64,000 nucleotides of DNA from Nitzschia sp. pyKryTriq1 (lineage: Eukaryota > Bacillariophyta > Bacillariophyceae > Bacillariales > Bacillariaceae). Below the pieces are notes generated by a model. It did no database searches and was not told the origin of the DNA. It worked only from the letters and a program-made list of their open reading frames with translations. The DNA is taken from NCBI GenBank assembly GCA_956465555.1, contig OY101119.1, positions 496,001 through 560,000 of the forward strand, given 5' to 3'. Below, piece after piece: positions 10,395-20,597 of this stretch (position 1 is the stretch's first letter; the number at the start of each line of letters is the position of its first letter). A program made the position numbers and the translations under genes.

Positions 10395-11520
10395 CACTCT
10401 AGTAGTTTGGTGCTCTTGTTTGCTTAGTCTACTACCCAGGTATCTCGACAACTCGAAGTTTGGTTTCTTTTTTGTTGTTGTTGTCGCCAAAGAATAATAG
10501 AACAGATGCATGAAACATCATCGATCATCGATCATCACATGCAGCAACAACGTGCGTAGAACGTGGATCGCCGCCCATATTTTTTTCTCCCTCGTGCGTC
10601 ATCGCATATCTGTTCAAATAACTACCAACAACGGACAGACGCGAGATGCATTCACGAGAGGAGTCAAGCATTCTGTCTGTCCGTCCAACAGTCAGATGAT
10701 CAGATGAGTCGAGTCTTGGTCTGTCCACCCACGACCCGGCGAGTCATGTCTACCGCTTACTCGGAACTCACTTACAGTTACTGGTATTTCCCAAGACAGT
10801 CATCCGGAAGACCTCCGGTCTTGGATACTGCTTTGTTATATTCAGTTTACCTGGATTGAAAAGCCTATTGCTACTAGTTAGTTTGACTCTACTACTAGAC
10901 CTGACCGAAGTGCAACGAGACTGGACATCTCATCTGCACGTCATCGTGCGATACATTCAAATTTTTGAACCGGGGGGGGACACGTCGGTGCGTCAGCCGA
11001 TAGCTAAAGAGTGGATACTGCATCACGGACTTAAAACATTAGTGCCCATGCAGTCATCCGATCGCTGCTCTGCTTCGTGCCTTTGAAGCCTTTCGAATTG
11101 TCATTATTTTGATTACATAATAGCTTCAAGTCCGCGAAAATAATGCCCTCGCATCATCCTACTCCTAATAAGCCCAACAAAATAATGTCCAGTTCGGATT
11201 TTGCGTTGGCATTTGGCATCAGTAGATGAAAATGCGAACGATGCTGGATGCCAATCAAATAAGGCTAAGTCATTTCGCTTGGAGATCGCGGATTGCGAGA
11301 TCTTCTGTTCTAGTACGAATACTGTTGGCGATATTGGGCGTTGGGGGTGTTGGGCACAGGGCGCCGTGTAATCATACAATCCAGTATCCAGTATCCAGTT
11401 TCCGGTGATCGGAATGCTCGTGCATCGGTATTCTCACAATTCGTTGGGCTCTGATATCAACAATCAGATTGCTTTTGCTGTTGGGATTGGCACCATAGAA
11501 AACAATCTACCACCACCACA
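10395..11520. other. Intergenic region, no gene recognised
   Basis: About 1.1 kb between two divergent genes. Several short frames (under 100 codons) exist on both strands, but none shows protein-like composition or a family motif. Confidence 0.5.
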
Positions 11521-12165
11521 ATGTGTAATTCCATGAACCTCGGCCGACGCTCGTCCAGCTGGAAGCTTGATCTTGCGGAACGTCGCTCCCGTTGTCAGCA
11601 TGCGTCTGCACCACAACTATCTCTCAATCACTTCTTGAAGGATCTACTGAAGACGAGGTCAAGTTCCAGCGGAAGCCTGGAAACGCCGGAGCTTTTGATC
11701 GTTGACGACAACGCCAAATCTCCAGACCGGTACTCCTCCCTCTCTGCTCCTCGTGAACAAAGCCCGCCCACATCACCAAAGTATGCTCCATTGCCGTCAA
11801 GAAAATCCTTATGTCGATGGGATTCAGGTGATTGCAGCGTTGACGCCCCCCCCAGTGCAAAAGTGGGTCCATACTATCTTCCTCCCACTCGTCCTCCTCG
11901 AAGAACATCAGAACAAGATGTGAACGAGCAAGAACAGCAGGAGCCTCGCCATCCTCGAAGAGGAGTTGGTTCTGAGTGCCCTCTTCCGCGTACTACTATG
12001 GAAACCCAACTCAATTTGAACTCCTCTCAAGCTCGACTACCTCGCATGAAGGCGGCCACCACCACGATGAGTCTTTTGGACGCCGTCCTTTCCCTGCAGG
12101 ACGACATAGACCTCGTCTCTTGTTGCATGTCTTCTTCCGAGGAGTTCTCTCTAGTCGATGGCTAA
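11521..12165 (+). CDS. Hypothetical low-complexity protein
   Basis: A 214-aa single-exon frame whose ATG follows an ACCACCACCACA leader typical of strong start contexts. The protein is rich in Ser, Pro and Arg (for example PREQSPPTSPKY and RPPRRTSEQD). It has a C-terminal segment with alternating hydrophobic and acidic residues (MSLLDAVLSLQDDIDLVSCC). No domain, signal peptide or membrane segment is recognised. The composition resembles disordered regulatory proteins common in diatoms. It may be a real gene, but I cannot assign a function. Confidence 0.5.
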   Translation: MCNSMNLGRRSSSWKLDLAERRSRCQHASAPQLSLNHFLKDLLKTRSSSSGSLETPELLIVDDNAKSPDRYSSLSAPREQSPPTSPKYAPLPSRKSLCRWDSGDCSVDAPPSAKVGPYYLPPTRPPRRTSEQDVNEQEQQEPRHPRRGVGSECPLPRTTMETQLNLNSSQARLPRMKAATTTMSLLDAVLSLQDDIDLVSCCMSSSEEFSLVDG

Positions 12166-12646
12166 AGATAATGAGTAAAAGACAACCCCGCTTACTAGCG
12201 CGATAGGCAAACGGATAAATGCATATTAGATTTTCTCCATTCATTACTTCAACTCCTACCGGTACTGGAGTAGTAAAGGAGCGTTGGAAACTACCACAAG
12301 AAAGTACATGCATGCATGCGGTTTACGGCCGGCTAGAAGTTGAAGCGGTTCTTATGCTTCAAACCTGCGATCGCGTTTTGAATATTGATATCATCGTGTT
12401 TCAAGTGGGGCTTAGAAAATGATGGTACCCGAAAACCGGTGCAGAATGGAGTTATGATGGTACCCGAAAACCGGTGCAGAATGGAGTTTTGTTCCCGAAA
12501 TATTTTTTATTGGGCGCATGCATACCGGTAGATTCCTCCTCCCTTTCTAGATTGTCGATTCCGTCCAACATTTTGGGGAGTTTAGCAGCACAAGTCCTGA
12601 TAGGCCTGCAGAAGTTCATCCTCTCGCACTTCTTTTCAAGAGGTAA
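12166..12646. other. Convergent intergenic region with tandem repeat
   Basis: Contains a two-copy 35-bp direct repeat (12419-12488) and an ACCGGTACTGG element at about 12259. No gene was recognised. Confidence 0.6.
12419..12488. repeat. Perfect 35-bp tandem duplication
   Basis: Copies at 12419-12453 and 12454-12488 are identical. Each begins ATGATGGTACCCG and contains ACCGGTGC. Perfect identity suggests a recent duplication. Confidence 0.95.
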
Positions 12647-14074
12647 CTATACTTTGTATCCCAGGGCTTTCGTCAAACCTTGATCTTCTTCCAGTACCTT
12701 TCGAATCACTGTCCAGTCGGATGGGGAATACATGCGACGATACAAGTCCAGTGGCTGTCCATACCGAATGACTGCGGATACCAAATCACTCCGCTGCATC
12801 CCGTGACCGGGGCCTAGATTGGCACTGTCTGTTAGATACCAAAAAGGTCGTTCCTTGACTTTCCCACCAGCACAGTGACAAACTTGTTCAATGACTTGTT
12901 TCGGACGAAAGACCAAATCTTCAAATCGAACCATCAGCATTGGAAACTCCACTTGTTGAAAGTACTCTAGATTCCACTCACGCCACACATGTATCAGTGA
13001 CTCATACGTCATGTTCCTGCCAGATCGAGGTGTAGCAGTAGTAGTAGCAGTGCTGCCATTCTTGGTGGGCCGTAGTCGAAGGGCTCCAAAGTTGGCTTGG
13101 ACAGGGACTTGTAAGTTGAGAGATCGATCACAGAACTCTTGTTGATGCATCCATGCGAGACTATATGGGCTTTTGCATAAGGCGTATAACCATGTATAGG
13201 GATGTCGGACAGCCACCACTGGCAAGGTCGCAGACTGATTTCTAGCTTCTTGGTTTTTTGCAATGTGAAAGAGTCGTGCTGACGCCGGGTTATGTTTTCC
13301 CCAAGGAGCTTGGTACAAGTTGAACTGTCTCGGTCGCCTCTTTAATGGTGGTGCGGGGATGCAGTTGTCGAAAAGCAGTTGCTGTAAGAGGTTGGTGCCC
13401 GTCGAGAATAACCCGGCGGGTCCCACGTGGCGACGATGGACTCTTTCTCGAAACTTCTCACACCGCTCGAGGCCCAGTATGATGGGTTCGTTCCCATAGT
13501 TGTCTAGAATCTGCCACCAGGGAGGAATTTCTTTCAATAGACCACGCTCCACCAGCTCGCTGTGGTTGACACCCATGCTTTGAAGGACTTGAATAGTATA
13601 ATTGGCACCCATTTCTTCCTTGGAAGCATATCGATAGAACGCAGTGTCGTCTCGCGGTGGAATGTGGAGAGGATCAAAGGGATGATCCGCGTATCCAAAA
13701 GCTTTGGACGTTCGCTTAAGCGTGGCTTCCATATCGATTGCTGGGTCTTCTGTCGTGGCACGATAATCATTGGCTGATGGCTGCTCATTCCCAACAAGGA
13801 ATTCATTGAAGATACGATCAGCAAAAGATCCAGCAGACGACGTGTACGAGTAGTAGTCCGCCCAGCTGTACAGGTAGTAGATGCTGATTTCTGCTAGGCC
13901 CACGAAAAGCAAGATCGTCGCATTGGATAGTGATCTGTCTCTTCTATGACGTTTACGCCGGCGCGCCTCCATGGCAGCAGTCGTGGGTCTACAAGTACTA
14001 GTAGCAGGAGGCGTTGGATGGTGGGCGTGCCTGTGATGTAGTGTCAGATCATCGTCGCATTGGTTCTTCGTCAT
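12647..14074 (-). CDS. Golgi-type sulfotransferase-like membrane protein
   Basis: A single exon of 475 aa. A basic N-terminal stretch (EARRRKRHRRDRS) precedes one hydrophobic helix (ATILLFVGLAEISIYYLYSW, ~residues 52-71), a type II anchor layout. The lumenal part has a P-loop-like segment GPAGLFSTGTNLLQQLLF, corresponding to the 5'-phosphosulfate loop. It also has VVAVRHPYTWLYALCKSPY, corresponding to the 3'-phosphate motif with Arg and Ser. FPMLMVRFEDLVFRP follows, as in carbohydrate sulfotransferases. Such enzymes move sulfate from PAPS to glycans in the Golgi. The acceptor is unknown; a cell-wall or mucilage polysaccharide is an inference. The start is the first ATG of the frame. An unrelated P-loop family is possible but less likely. 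Confidence 0.75.
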   Translation of the reverse strand: MTKNQCDDDLTLHHRHAHHPTPPATSTCRPTTAAMEARRRKRHRRDRSLSNATILLFVGLAEISIYYLYSWADYYSYTSSAGSFADRIFNEFLVGNEQPSANDYRATTEDPAIDMEATLKRTSKAFGYADHPFDPLHIPPRDDTAFYRYASKEEMGANYTIQVLQSMGVNHSELVERGLLKEIPPWWQILDNYGNEPIILGLERCEKFRERVHRRHVGPAGLFSTGTNLLQQLLFDNCIPAPPLKRRPRQFNLYQAPWGKHNPASARLFHIAKNQEARNQSATLPVVAVRHPYTWLYALCKSPYSLAWMHQQEFCDRSLNLQVPVQANFGALRLRPTKNGSTATTTATPRSGRNMTYESLIHVWREWNLEYFQQVEFPMLMVRFEDLVFRPKQVIEQVCHCAGGKVKERPFWYLTDSANLGPGHGMQRSDLVSAVIRYGQPLDLYRRMYSPSDWTVIRKVLEEDQGLTKALGYKV

Positions 14075-14720
14075 TTTTCATGGCATCATACTGCTGAATA
14101 CTTTTCTGGCTAACAAGGTCTCGTCCCGTCATTCAATATATTTATTTTTGCGAAGTCTCGTCTCGTCTCGTCTCGTCTTTGGGAAGTGCTTGTATGATGG
14201 TTTGATCGTGCGAGGAAAGGAGGAACGAGGTGATGAGTCCTATTGTGCTTCTTGCGTTCGAGAGATGAGACAAAATACAAGTACTCGACAGTACCGGAAG
14301 GACTATTCGAGTAGAGAGAGATGAATAATAAGGCAGGAATGCCGTGTCGTGGCGCCATCATATCACGCATCGATGATTTATTTCAGTCACAAATAGACTA
14401 AATCGACCAAGTAGAAGAAGGTGATCGAGCTAATCGAATTTCGTCACTAAAAAAATCACTGATCCATTGTTGATAGCTGATGTACGAGTACATCATCATA
14501 GTGACGGAATGAATAGTTCTTCTCATCTCGCTGCCGCTTGAGGAGTCCTTGTCGCTGGACGTCAGTTGTTACTGGTCTACTGTGGCTACAAAGTAGTTGA
14601 ATTATTGCTATCCTTGCTGGCTAGTTGACGTTTGAATTTCGAGCCTAATATTATAAATTCTTGATTTTCAAAGGAAGGATAGTACTCCTCGTAATCCTGC
14701 TAACTGCATCCGTATCCCTA
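14075..14720. other. Intergenic region with TCTCG microsatellite
   Basis: A (TCTCG) repeat of about four units lies at 14156-14177. No convincing gene was seen in this 650-bp gap. Confidence 0.6.
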
Positions 14721-16619
14721 CTAGGTTATGTGCGAAGAAGGCGGGTCCTCACGAGAAGTTCTAGTCAAGGTACTCGTAGTACTGGTACTGGCGGTCGAGG
14801 CAAATGACGTCGTTTCATGTTTCTTGGGAAGAGCGTGCTTCCTTGTACTTTCCTCCGCCTTGGACCTTGGTGAGACAGCGGCGATGACCACCGGGTTATC
14901 GTCTTCTTCTTGTTCGGCCATTGCTGCTGCTGCTAATGCTGCTGCGGTCGGATTCGTGGATGCAAAGTTTTTGGGAAGAATCAATTGCGGTGGAGCATCA
15001 TCTTTGCCAATACGGATGATCAAAGATGACAAGGGATAGTTGCTGCTACCAGAAACGGTATTCGATGCAGCTTGTTGTTGCAACGCTTGAAGGATAGACG
15101 CTCGATTGTTCAGTGACCTCAGGTCCGTGCCGCGCTTGCTCCTGCTGGACTGTCCTCCTATATCGGTGCTCTGTAAATTCCATGTCGCATTCTGGGTGGT
15201 CGCGCCGTTACCACCACGGGATATTAATCCAGATTCATCAAACTGCTGCAGATCAGGCAGACTTCGCTGGTTTCTTAATCGAGAGGCTGAACTTGGACCG
15301 TGTTCCGATGCTCGAAGAAGGATAGACGCTCGCCCTCCCGACGACTTCAGTGCCCTTCGCCTGGTGGATGTCTGGCTATGTTCGGTGGCATGCAGGTTCC
15401 AAGACGCATTTTGAGTACTCGCGGAAAAACTATTTTTAGAATACTCAGCTTGGTCATCGTCAAAGAGCTGCAAGTTGGGTAGACTTCGTTGTGAGCGTCC
15501 AGAGGGATGGATTCTACATGTCTTGAGGCGGCTTTCGCCTTGTGCCGGTTCCTGTTGATTCGGCTGCTGCGCTTTTGTATTATTGTTATCTCCACCCAAA
15601 ACATCGACTAATGCAGCGAAACTGCTCGCACTATCGTGTGACGAGCTGTTGAGGGCATTCCGCAGGCTCGTGCTACCACTTCTTCTTGTTGTCTGGCCAC
15701 TGCGGCGGTGTCGACTGCTGCTTCTTGGTCGGCTTGACGTTCTTCTTTTTGGAGAGTTACTGGTACCTAGTGGGCGTGCTGGCGACGAGGCTGGACCTCG
15801 TGGTGTCCGCCCCCTTGATCCCTCTCTTCTTCGTCGGGAACGATACTTCATGTTGGGGTCGCTGTGAGAAGAGGTGGCGACAATCGAAGCATCGGTTCCT
15901 TGCTGCCTGGTTGCTGGAAGCGGAAGGTGGAGACCGGCACCTTCAGCTGATGACGACGAGGGATCTTCTCCTCCCTCCTTCTGCATGATGTCTTCCACAA
16001 AGTCACCGAGACTATGTTCGTCATCATCATCGTCTGCGCGTCCAGAAGGGTCAAAGTTTAAAGCACCGTAACTCGAATGAAAATCCTCGACCGCCAAGCG
16101 TGGAAGGGAAGCAACCTTCTTGAGGATACCAAAGCGATTATTCGATGGTCGTTCAATATTCCTTCTATTATTGGTCATTTCTTTGTCCGCAGGCTCCTGG
16201 GGGATTGTGACGGCGTTTCTTTTGTTTTCGTCCTCGAGACAGTTACTCGATCGACTTGGCTTTAGCTTGGCGAGGGAGGAAAAGGATTTTGAAAAGGCGT
16301 GATAATTCTTGGAAAGTGATTGCAAACTCTTTTTTCTCGGTATCTCGGAAGGATTTTTAACATTGTCCGATTTCATTTCCGACGAAATTGCGGCTGCGCC
16401 ATTGTTTTTGCTCTTGACCTTATTCGGGGCAAGGTCTTGTAGCAAATCATCGAGGAGACGGGTGCTAGCGGAATTGCGGGGATACTGCTTCTTGCTTCCA
16501 ATACACCGACCGAGGGACGTAGACGGATCTAGTGACGACGACGGATAACCTCCCTTATTACTCATCATTTCCTCGACGGTCCGAGGTTTTATTCTGGTAT
16601 TGGTTTGCTGCATTGCCAT
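14721..16619 (-). CDS. Ser/Arg-rich hypothetical protein with internal repeats
   Basis: A single exon of 632 aa from the first ATG (16619). It is mostly low complexity: Ser-rich, with Arg patches such as RSRRRREGSRGRTPRGP. A repeated cassette is visible in the second half: RSLPNLQLFD then TQNASWNL, and later RSLPDLQQFD then TQNATWNL. RASIL precedes the second cassette and recurs after it. An earlier leucine segment (STRLLDDLLQDLAP) may be a short helix. No enzyme motif, signal peptide or membrane helix was seen. The repeated RSLP-x-LQ-x-FD motif suggests several copies of a binding peptide on a disordered scaffold; that is inference. The function is unknown. Confidence 0.7.
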   Translation of the reverse strand: MAMQQTNTRIKPRTVEEMMSNKGGYPSSSLDPSTSLGRCIGSKKQYPRNSASTRLLDDLLQDLAPNKVKSKNNGAAAISSEMKSDNVKNPSEIPRKKSLQSLSKNYHAFSKSFSSLAKLKPSRSSNCLEDENKRNAVTIPQEPADKEMTNNRRNIERPSNNRFGILKKVASLPRLAVEDFHSSYGALNFDPSGRADDDDDEHSLGDFVEDIMQKEGGEDPSSSSAEGAGLHLPLPATRQQGTDASIVATSSHSDPNMKYRSRRRREGSRGRTPRGPASSPARPLGTSNSPKRRTSSRPRSSSRHRRSGQTTRRSGSTSLRNALNSSSHDSASSFAALVDVLGGDNNNTKAQQPNQQEPAQGESRLKTCRIHPSGRSQRSLPNLQLFDDDQAEYSKNSFSASTQNASWNLHATEHSQTSTRRRALKSSGGRASILLRASEHGPSSASRLRNQRSLPDLQQFDESGLISRGGNGATTQNATWNLQSTDIGGQSSRSKRGTDLRSLNNRASILQALQQQAASNTVSGSSNYPLSSLIIRIGKDDAPPQLILPKNFASTNPTAAALAAAAMAEQEEDDNPVVIAAVSPRSKAEESTRKHALPKKHETTSFASTASTSTTSTLTRTSREDPPSSHIT

Positions 16620-17493
16620 GATCAACTTTAAAGTTACCTCTGGAAACAATGGATGGTCGAACGTACGAGCGAGAGACTTTTTGTGGGATGGATGGGTGGT
16701 GCGATCGACTCCGAGATGAACAATGAGGATCTTCTCAAAAAGCAGATTCCATACCGGTACCGTACGGTACTACACATACCGGTGTACAGTTAACACCTAC
16801 AGTATTACCTGGTACTCTTGATTTTCACCATCAGTCATCACGGGGAAACTTATATATATATAATATTTGATCAAAGACGTTTTAGAGGAATTGATACGAG
16901 AGTTTTTAGGTTTCGCCGAATGACCTGATGTATTGATAATTAGGCTCTCATTCGGTGGTGGTGGAGGTTTTCGGAATTTTAACTCTCCGAGCGAAGCGAG
17001 GAGAGGCCGCGCGCTACATCCGGGTCCTTTTTGAGTCGGATTAGTCGATTTCTGGTAAGAAGCTCTCAGCGACGTCGCTTTTGCGCGGCCGGCCGCTTTG
17101 ACGGCGCAAGTACAAGTACTTGTAGTTTGATGAGTTTAATAGAGCACGCTTTGTATTGCAATTCAGGAAACCATACTTTGATATCGCGGTAATAGTAGCG
17201 CCCTTCGAATCGTATGCCAAGTCTCCTGCAAATATCCACTCAGGAATCATACCCCCGGAAGCAATGACAATCCTGTTGTTTTTTCTGGGGGTTGGGGCTA
17301 GAACGGCGCTCATTTTCACGATTCTTCAATAGTGATCATGCTAACACACAGTGCGAAAATTTGTTATGAAATACTATGTTCCTTCGATTGTATCGCACTA
17401 TTAAGTAGATAGTACTCGTAGTACTAGCGCATACTTCTATTATTTATCTAAGGTCGTGGCTCGTGATAAATACCTGATGATCCTCGTCTACTA
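16620..17493. other. Intergenic region with palindromic tracts
   Basis: Contains a GTAC/ACCGGT tract at about 16752-16790 and an AT dinucleotide run near 16851. There are inverted repeats at 16916-16923/16948-16955 (CCGAATGA/TCATTCGG) and 16983-16988/17000-17005 (CTCTCC/GGAGAG). A weak 90-codon minus frame at 17041-17313 is listed separately. Confidence 0.6.
17041..17313 (-). CDS. Possible small hypothetical protein
   Basis: An ATG-initiated 90-codon frame with fairly balanced composition (starts MSAVLAPTPRKNN, ends AESFLPEID). No family is recognised, no signal peptide is seen, and it sits in a region of short inverted repeats. It could be chance. Confidence 0.2.
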   Translation of the reverse strand: MSAVLAPTPRKNNRIVIASGGMIPEWIFAGDLAYDSKGATITAISKYGFLNCNTKRALLNSSNYKYLYLRRQSGRPRKSDVAESFLPEID

Positions 17494-18117
17494 CTATGCA
17501 GTAAAAGTGTCGCCTTTCCACAATCCGTGAAGGTTGCAGTATAGATATGGAGTCAATTTCGCACCTTTTGGGACCCCGCAAGTCAGACTCGGAGGAGAAG
17601 GTTCTGTGGCAGGGAATACCTTGGCCACTGCGACATCCCCCGACGTTTCTTCCTTGAGCCAAATGGCTTGAATCCAATGCGGCTTTTCCGCGTCCATGAC
17701 GTGAGGAACGACTACCTCGACCTTGCTCAAATCCGCCTTTCCCTCGACGATGCTGATGCTAACCTTAGGGAGATGCTTTTCTGGTGCTCCGTTCGTATTG
17801 GCGGATTCTCCGAATTCCTTTTCCAGCGTCTTCATTTGCTTTGCAATGTCTGCTGCCAATGCTGGCGGAGCACCAGAGGCCAGTGCAGCCGCCAGGAACG
17901 AACCCCTTACTGCTGCATTGACGGCCCCGCGACGAGAGATCTCAAAACATGAGGACTCCTCGTCGGCTGACTGCGTCATTGCAGCCGCTAGATGACTTCC
18001 TGGCTGAATGACTCGATTCTGGAGGTGGCCTCCTTGGAATGCGACGACTATCAGAGGAAGGTGCAACAGCAGAAGCATTGCTGCAATGATCTTAGGAACA
18101 AGAAGTCGACGACTCAT
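17494..18117 (-). CDS. Plastid (thylakoid-lumen-type) superoxide reductase
   Basis: A single exon of 207 aa from ATG 18117. The C-terminal ~100 residues carry all neelaredoxin/desulfoferrodoxin-type superoxide reductase ligands. These are the Glu-Lys-His motif (PEKHLPKV), two His in PHVMDAEKPHWI, and the Cys/His pair in YLYCNLHGLW. The enzyme reduces superoxide to hydrogen peroxide at a non-haem iron. The N terminus has three layers. First is an ER signal peptide (KIIAAMLLLLHLPLIVV) ending in a VAFQG motif like the diatom plastid signal. Then comes a transit region, then a twin-arginine-like signal (SRRGAV, hydrophobic AAALASG, cleavage-like ALAAD). That predicts the thylakoid lumen. An open frame extends 33 codons upstream with other ATGs, but only 18117 places the signal peptide at the N terminus. 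Confidence 0.85.
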   Translation of the reverse strand: MSRRLLVPKIIAAMLLLLHLPLIVVAFQGGHLQNRVIQPGSHLAAAMTQSADEESSCFEISRRGAVNAAVRGSFLAAALASGAPPALAADIAKQMKTLEKEFGESANTNGAPEKHLPKVSISIVEGKADLSKVEVVVPHVMDAEKPHWIQAIWLKEETSGDVAVAKVFPATEPSPPSLTCGVPKGAKLTPYLYCNLHGLWKGDTFTA

Positions 18118-18627
18118 ATTTTTCGGAAAGTGGAAAAGTGTGAGGCCTCCGGCTTCGAATGCATCAACGAATTCCAAAGCTACTAGAGAGCTTTGTGCCA
18201 TCGTTGTCATCTTCATTGTCCAGTTCGATAGAAGCGATGAGTTTCAGTTGGCCAAGACGACAGATTTGGATTGGTTGAAGCCTTGACACCCAAACGGATC
18301 GGTATCTTTTGAGTTGTTTTCGCGCCATTTTCAGGGCAGGCGGCCGGACCTGCTGGCAACAAAAGAGGCTACGTCTGTCCCTTTTCAATTTTTTTCGATC
18401 CGTTCGCATGAACATCGCAGGCACAAAAATTTGGCGGGAGCGCGCCTCTTGCCTCTTCCGTGTGGGTTTATTGTTGTTCTCGCTGCGGCAAGTAACACCA
18501 AACGCCAACCCAACAATTTAAGTTGAGACTGCCATTAGTTGGGAACCATCGCTCTCTGGCTAGTGGAGCTACGAGCAAGCGGACGATACTTGTAGAAATT
18601 TTATCTAGATAGCGAGAGAAAGAGCAG
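18118..18627. other. Divergent intergenic region
   Basis: A 510-bp gap between the superoxide reductase gene and the first cysteine-rich gene, which are transcribed away from each other. No gene or clear motif was recognised. Confidence 0.5.
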
Positions 18628-20037
18628 ATGAAGGAATCATCCAGTTGGTTTTGCCGTGCGCTCAGCGGTGGTTTTCTATTGCTGGCGCCCTCAATATTGG
18701 GACAGGGACAGAATGACCTTTGCCTTTTGTGTCTCGACGGATCGACGCCGCTGGGAACCGAGGATTTATTGGATGAAGGTCGATTCGGGTCAGGTGTCAG
18801 CTGTGCATCATTACTGGAGGGCGCTGCAGGATTGCTGGAATGTGATTCCGAAGAGTTCTTTGTTTTGCAATTGACGTTGATACAGGCGAATTGTTGCCCG
18901 GTGGGTTCTGGGTCCCGCTGTACTTTGTGTCCAGATGATGTCTCGAGCGAGATTGCTTTCCCATCTCGGTCTCTACCGTCGCCCTCAGACAAGCTGGTAG
19001 ATGTTTCCTGTAGTGATCTGGTTGAAAATGAGACGGTCCAGACGGAGTTTCTGGCTGATTTCGTTGGAGAGCCTGGGGTCTGCGAAAATACACTAGTTCG
19101 AAGAGCAGCTGGATACTGTGGGTGCCCGACCATTGATCTTCAATGTGACCTCTGCAATGGTGGAGAGCTGATTCCCGATGAAGAATTTGCCTTGACGAAT
19201 ACTCCTTGCAGTGAAATCGCCTTTGAGGTCGCCCTGTTGCCACCAGGCCAGTGTCAGCAAGCGACGAATGATTTGGCGGGCTTCGATACTGCTGCCCTCT
19301 GCTGTGAGAACATTGAGCGCCCAAATCAATGCAGCTTGTGTTCCTCCCAAGAGCAGCTTGTACCCGTTAGAGCAGTGACGACTCAAGCATATGGTGAGGT
19401 GACTTGTGCTGAACTACAAGACGCCGCGACGTTGACAACCACCGATTCGGCGTGCCAATGGCTTCAAGATGAAGCTGGTGGGACTTGTTGTATGCAGCGT
19501 CCAGAGGGTGGTACCACCTGTGAATTAACCTGCCCCGATGGCTCTTTGCCTCCCGATCCTTCCAAAAGGGATCCTGTCAGTGGTCATTCCTGCCAAGATT
19601 TAGCATTAGAATACGCCCAATTCTCTTCAGATGAGTGTGACAAGGATGCTATTTCGTCCACCATTGGTTTTGATGCGGTGGCTTTTTGTTGCCCCAGAGT
19701 TGATCCGCCAGAGGAATGTTTCCTGTGTCCACCGGGAGAAGAGTTGTTGTATCCTGAGCGAGTTTTGTTCGCCTATAAAGGACATTCCTGTTTCGATTTG
19801 GGAACATCACTTCGACACGTCGTCGGCGAGACCAAATGTCAAAGCATTTTGGATGTGTCCCGTGGCAAACGTAATTGCCAGTGCCGATCTCCGAGCCCCC
19901 CCACACCGACACTTGCGCCAACGCCTACTACCCCCAATGGTGGGGGAGAGGAGAGTGGAACGCATCGCCCAGCAGGACGGTCCGTCCCAGCTACGATGCT
20001 TCTTGGGGTTTTCTTCTTTTCCTGGATGTTACAATGA
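18628..20037 (+). CDS. Cysteine-rich secreted protein 1, probably GPI-anchored
   Basis: A single exon of 469 aa. An N-terminal signal peptide (LSGGFLLLAPSILGQG) is followed by about six cysteine modules of roughly 60-75 residues. Each opens with C-x2-C (CLLC, CTLC, CDLC, CSLC, CELTC, CFLC) and later has single Cys residues and a Cys-Cys or CxC pair (for example ANCCPVG, CGCPTIDLQC). A Pro/Thr-rich stretch (PTPTLAPTPTTP) and a hydrophobic C terminus (ATMLLGVFFFSWMLQ) suggest a GPI signal and display on the cell surface. I know of no named domain that fits. It is the first of three related genes in the same orientation. The role is unknown; wall or adhesion is a guess. Confidence 0.85.
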   Translation: MKESSSWFCRALSGGFLLLAPSILGQGQNDLCLLCLDGSTPLGTEDLLDEGRFGSGVSCASLLEGAAGLLECDSEEFFVLQLTLIQANCCPVGSGSRCTLCPDDVSSEIAFPSRSLPSPSDKLVDVSCSDLVENETVQTEFLADFVGEPGVCENTLVRRAAGYCGCPTIDLQCDLCNGGELIPDEEFALTNTPCSEIAFEVALLPPGQCQQATNDLAGFDTAALCCENIERPNQCSLCSSQEQLVPVRAVTTQAYGEVTCAELQDAATLTTTDSACQWLQDEAGGTCCMQRPEGGTTCELTCPDGSLPPDPSKRDPVSGHSCQDLALEYAQFSSDECDKDAISSTIGFDAVAFCCPRVDPPEECFLCPPGEELLYPERVLFAYKGHSCFDLGTSLRHVVGETKCQSILDVSRGKRNCQCRSPSPPTPTLAPTPTTPNGGGEESGTHRPAGRSVPATMLLGVFFFSWMLQ

Positions 20038-20597
20038 TTTGTATTTTTCACTATCTATCAAATAATGGCTCTATGCGCTCACTCGTTCTACTAGGTAAGA
20101 GCTCTGCTATTCTTTATAGTATTCCACTGCTTGTGGCGAGGGGTGGGCCAGCTAGAATAACAAGCGGTACTCTGTAGTACGCAGCAAACGTTATTGTCGA
20201 CCTACTCGACTTCTCTTCCTTTAGAGAGAAACCCACAGGCGGGAGAGAGAGAAAGAACATCACGAACAACGAAGAGAGCGAGGGCGAGCGAGCGACAGAT
20301 GGAGATGATGATGATGATGATGTCATCACGATTATTCTCCTTCAATTCAATCGCGCACATCTATCACCATCCGTGCGTTTGCACGACCGCGGATGGTCGG
20401 GGAACATTATTTTCTTCAGCCATGAATAACTTATGAACTGGCCTTTGGCACGACATCTTGATGAATTATGACCCGCATTCTATTGCACGGTACTGGTACT
20501 TCGTACCGGTATCAAAATTATCACCTAATTTGGCTCACAAATCACAAGCCGAAGATTTCAAAGTTTGTTTGTGCCAAATACTTCTCTTTTTCCAACC
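20038..20597. other. Intergenic region between cysteine-rich paralogues
   Basis: Holds a GAT trinucleotide run at about 20299-20322 and a GTAC/ACCGGT tract at about 20488-20512. No gene was recognised. Confidence 0.6.
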
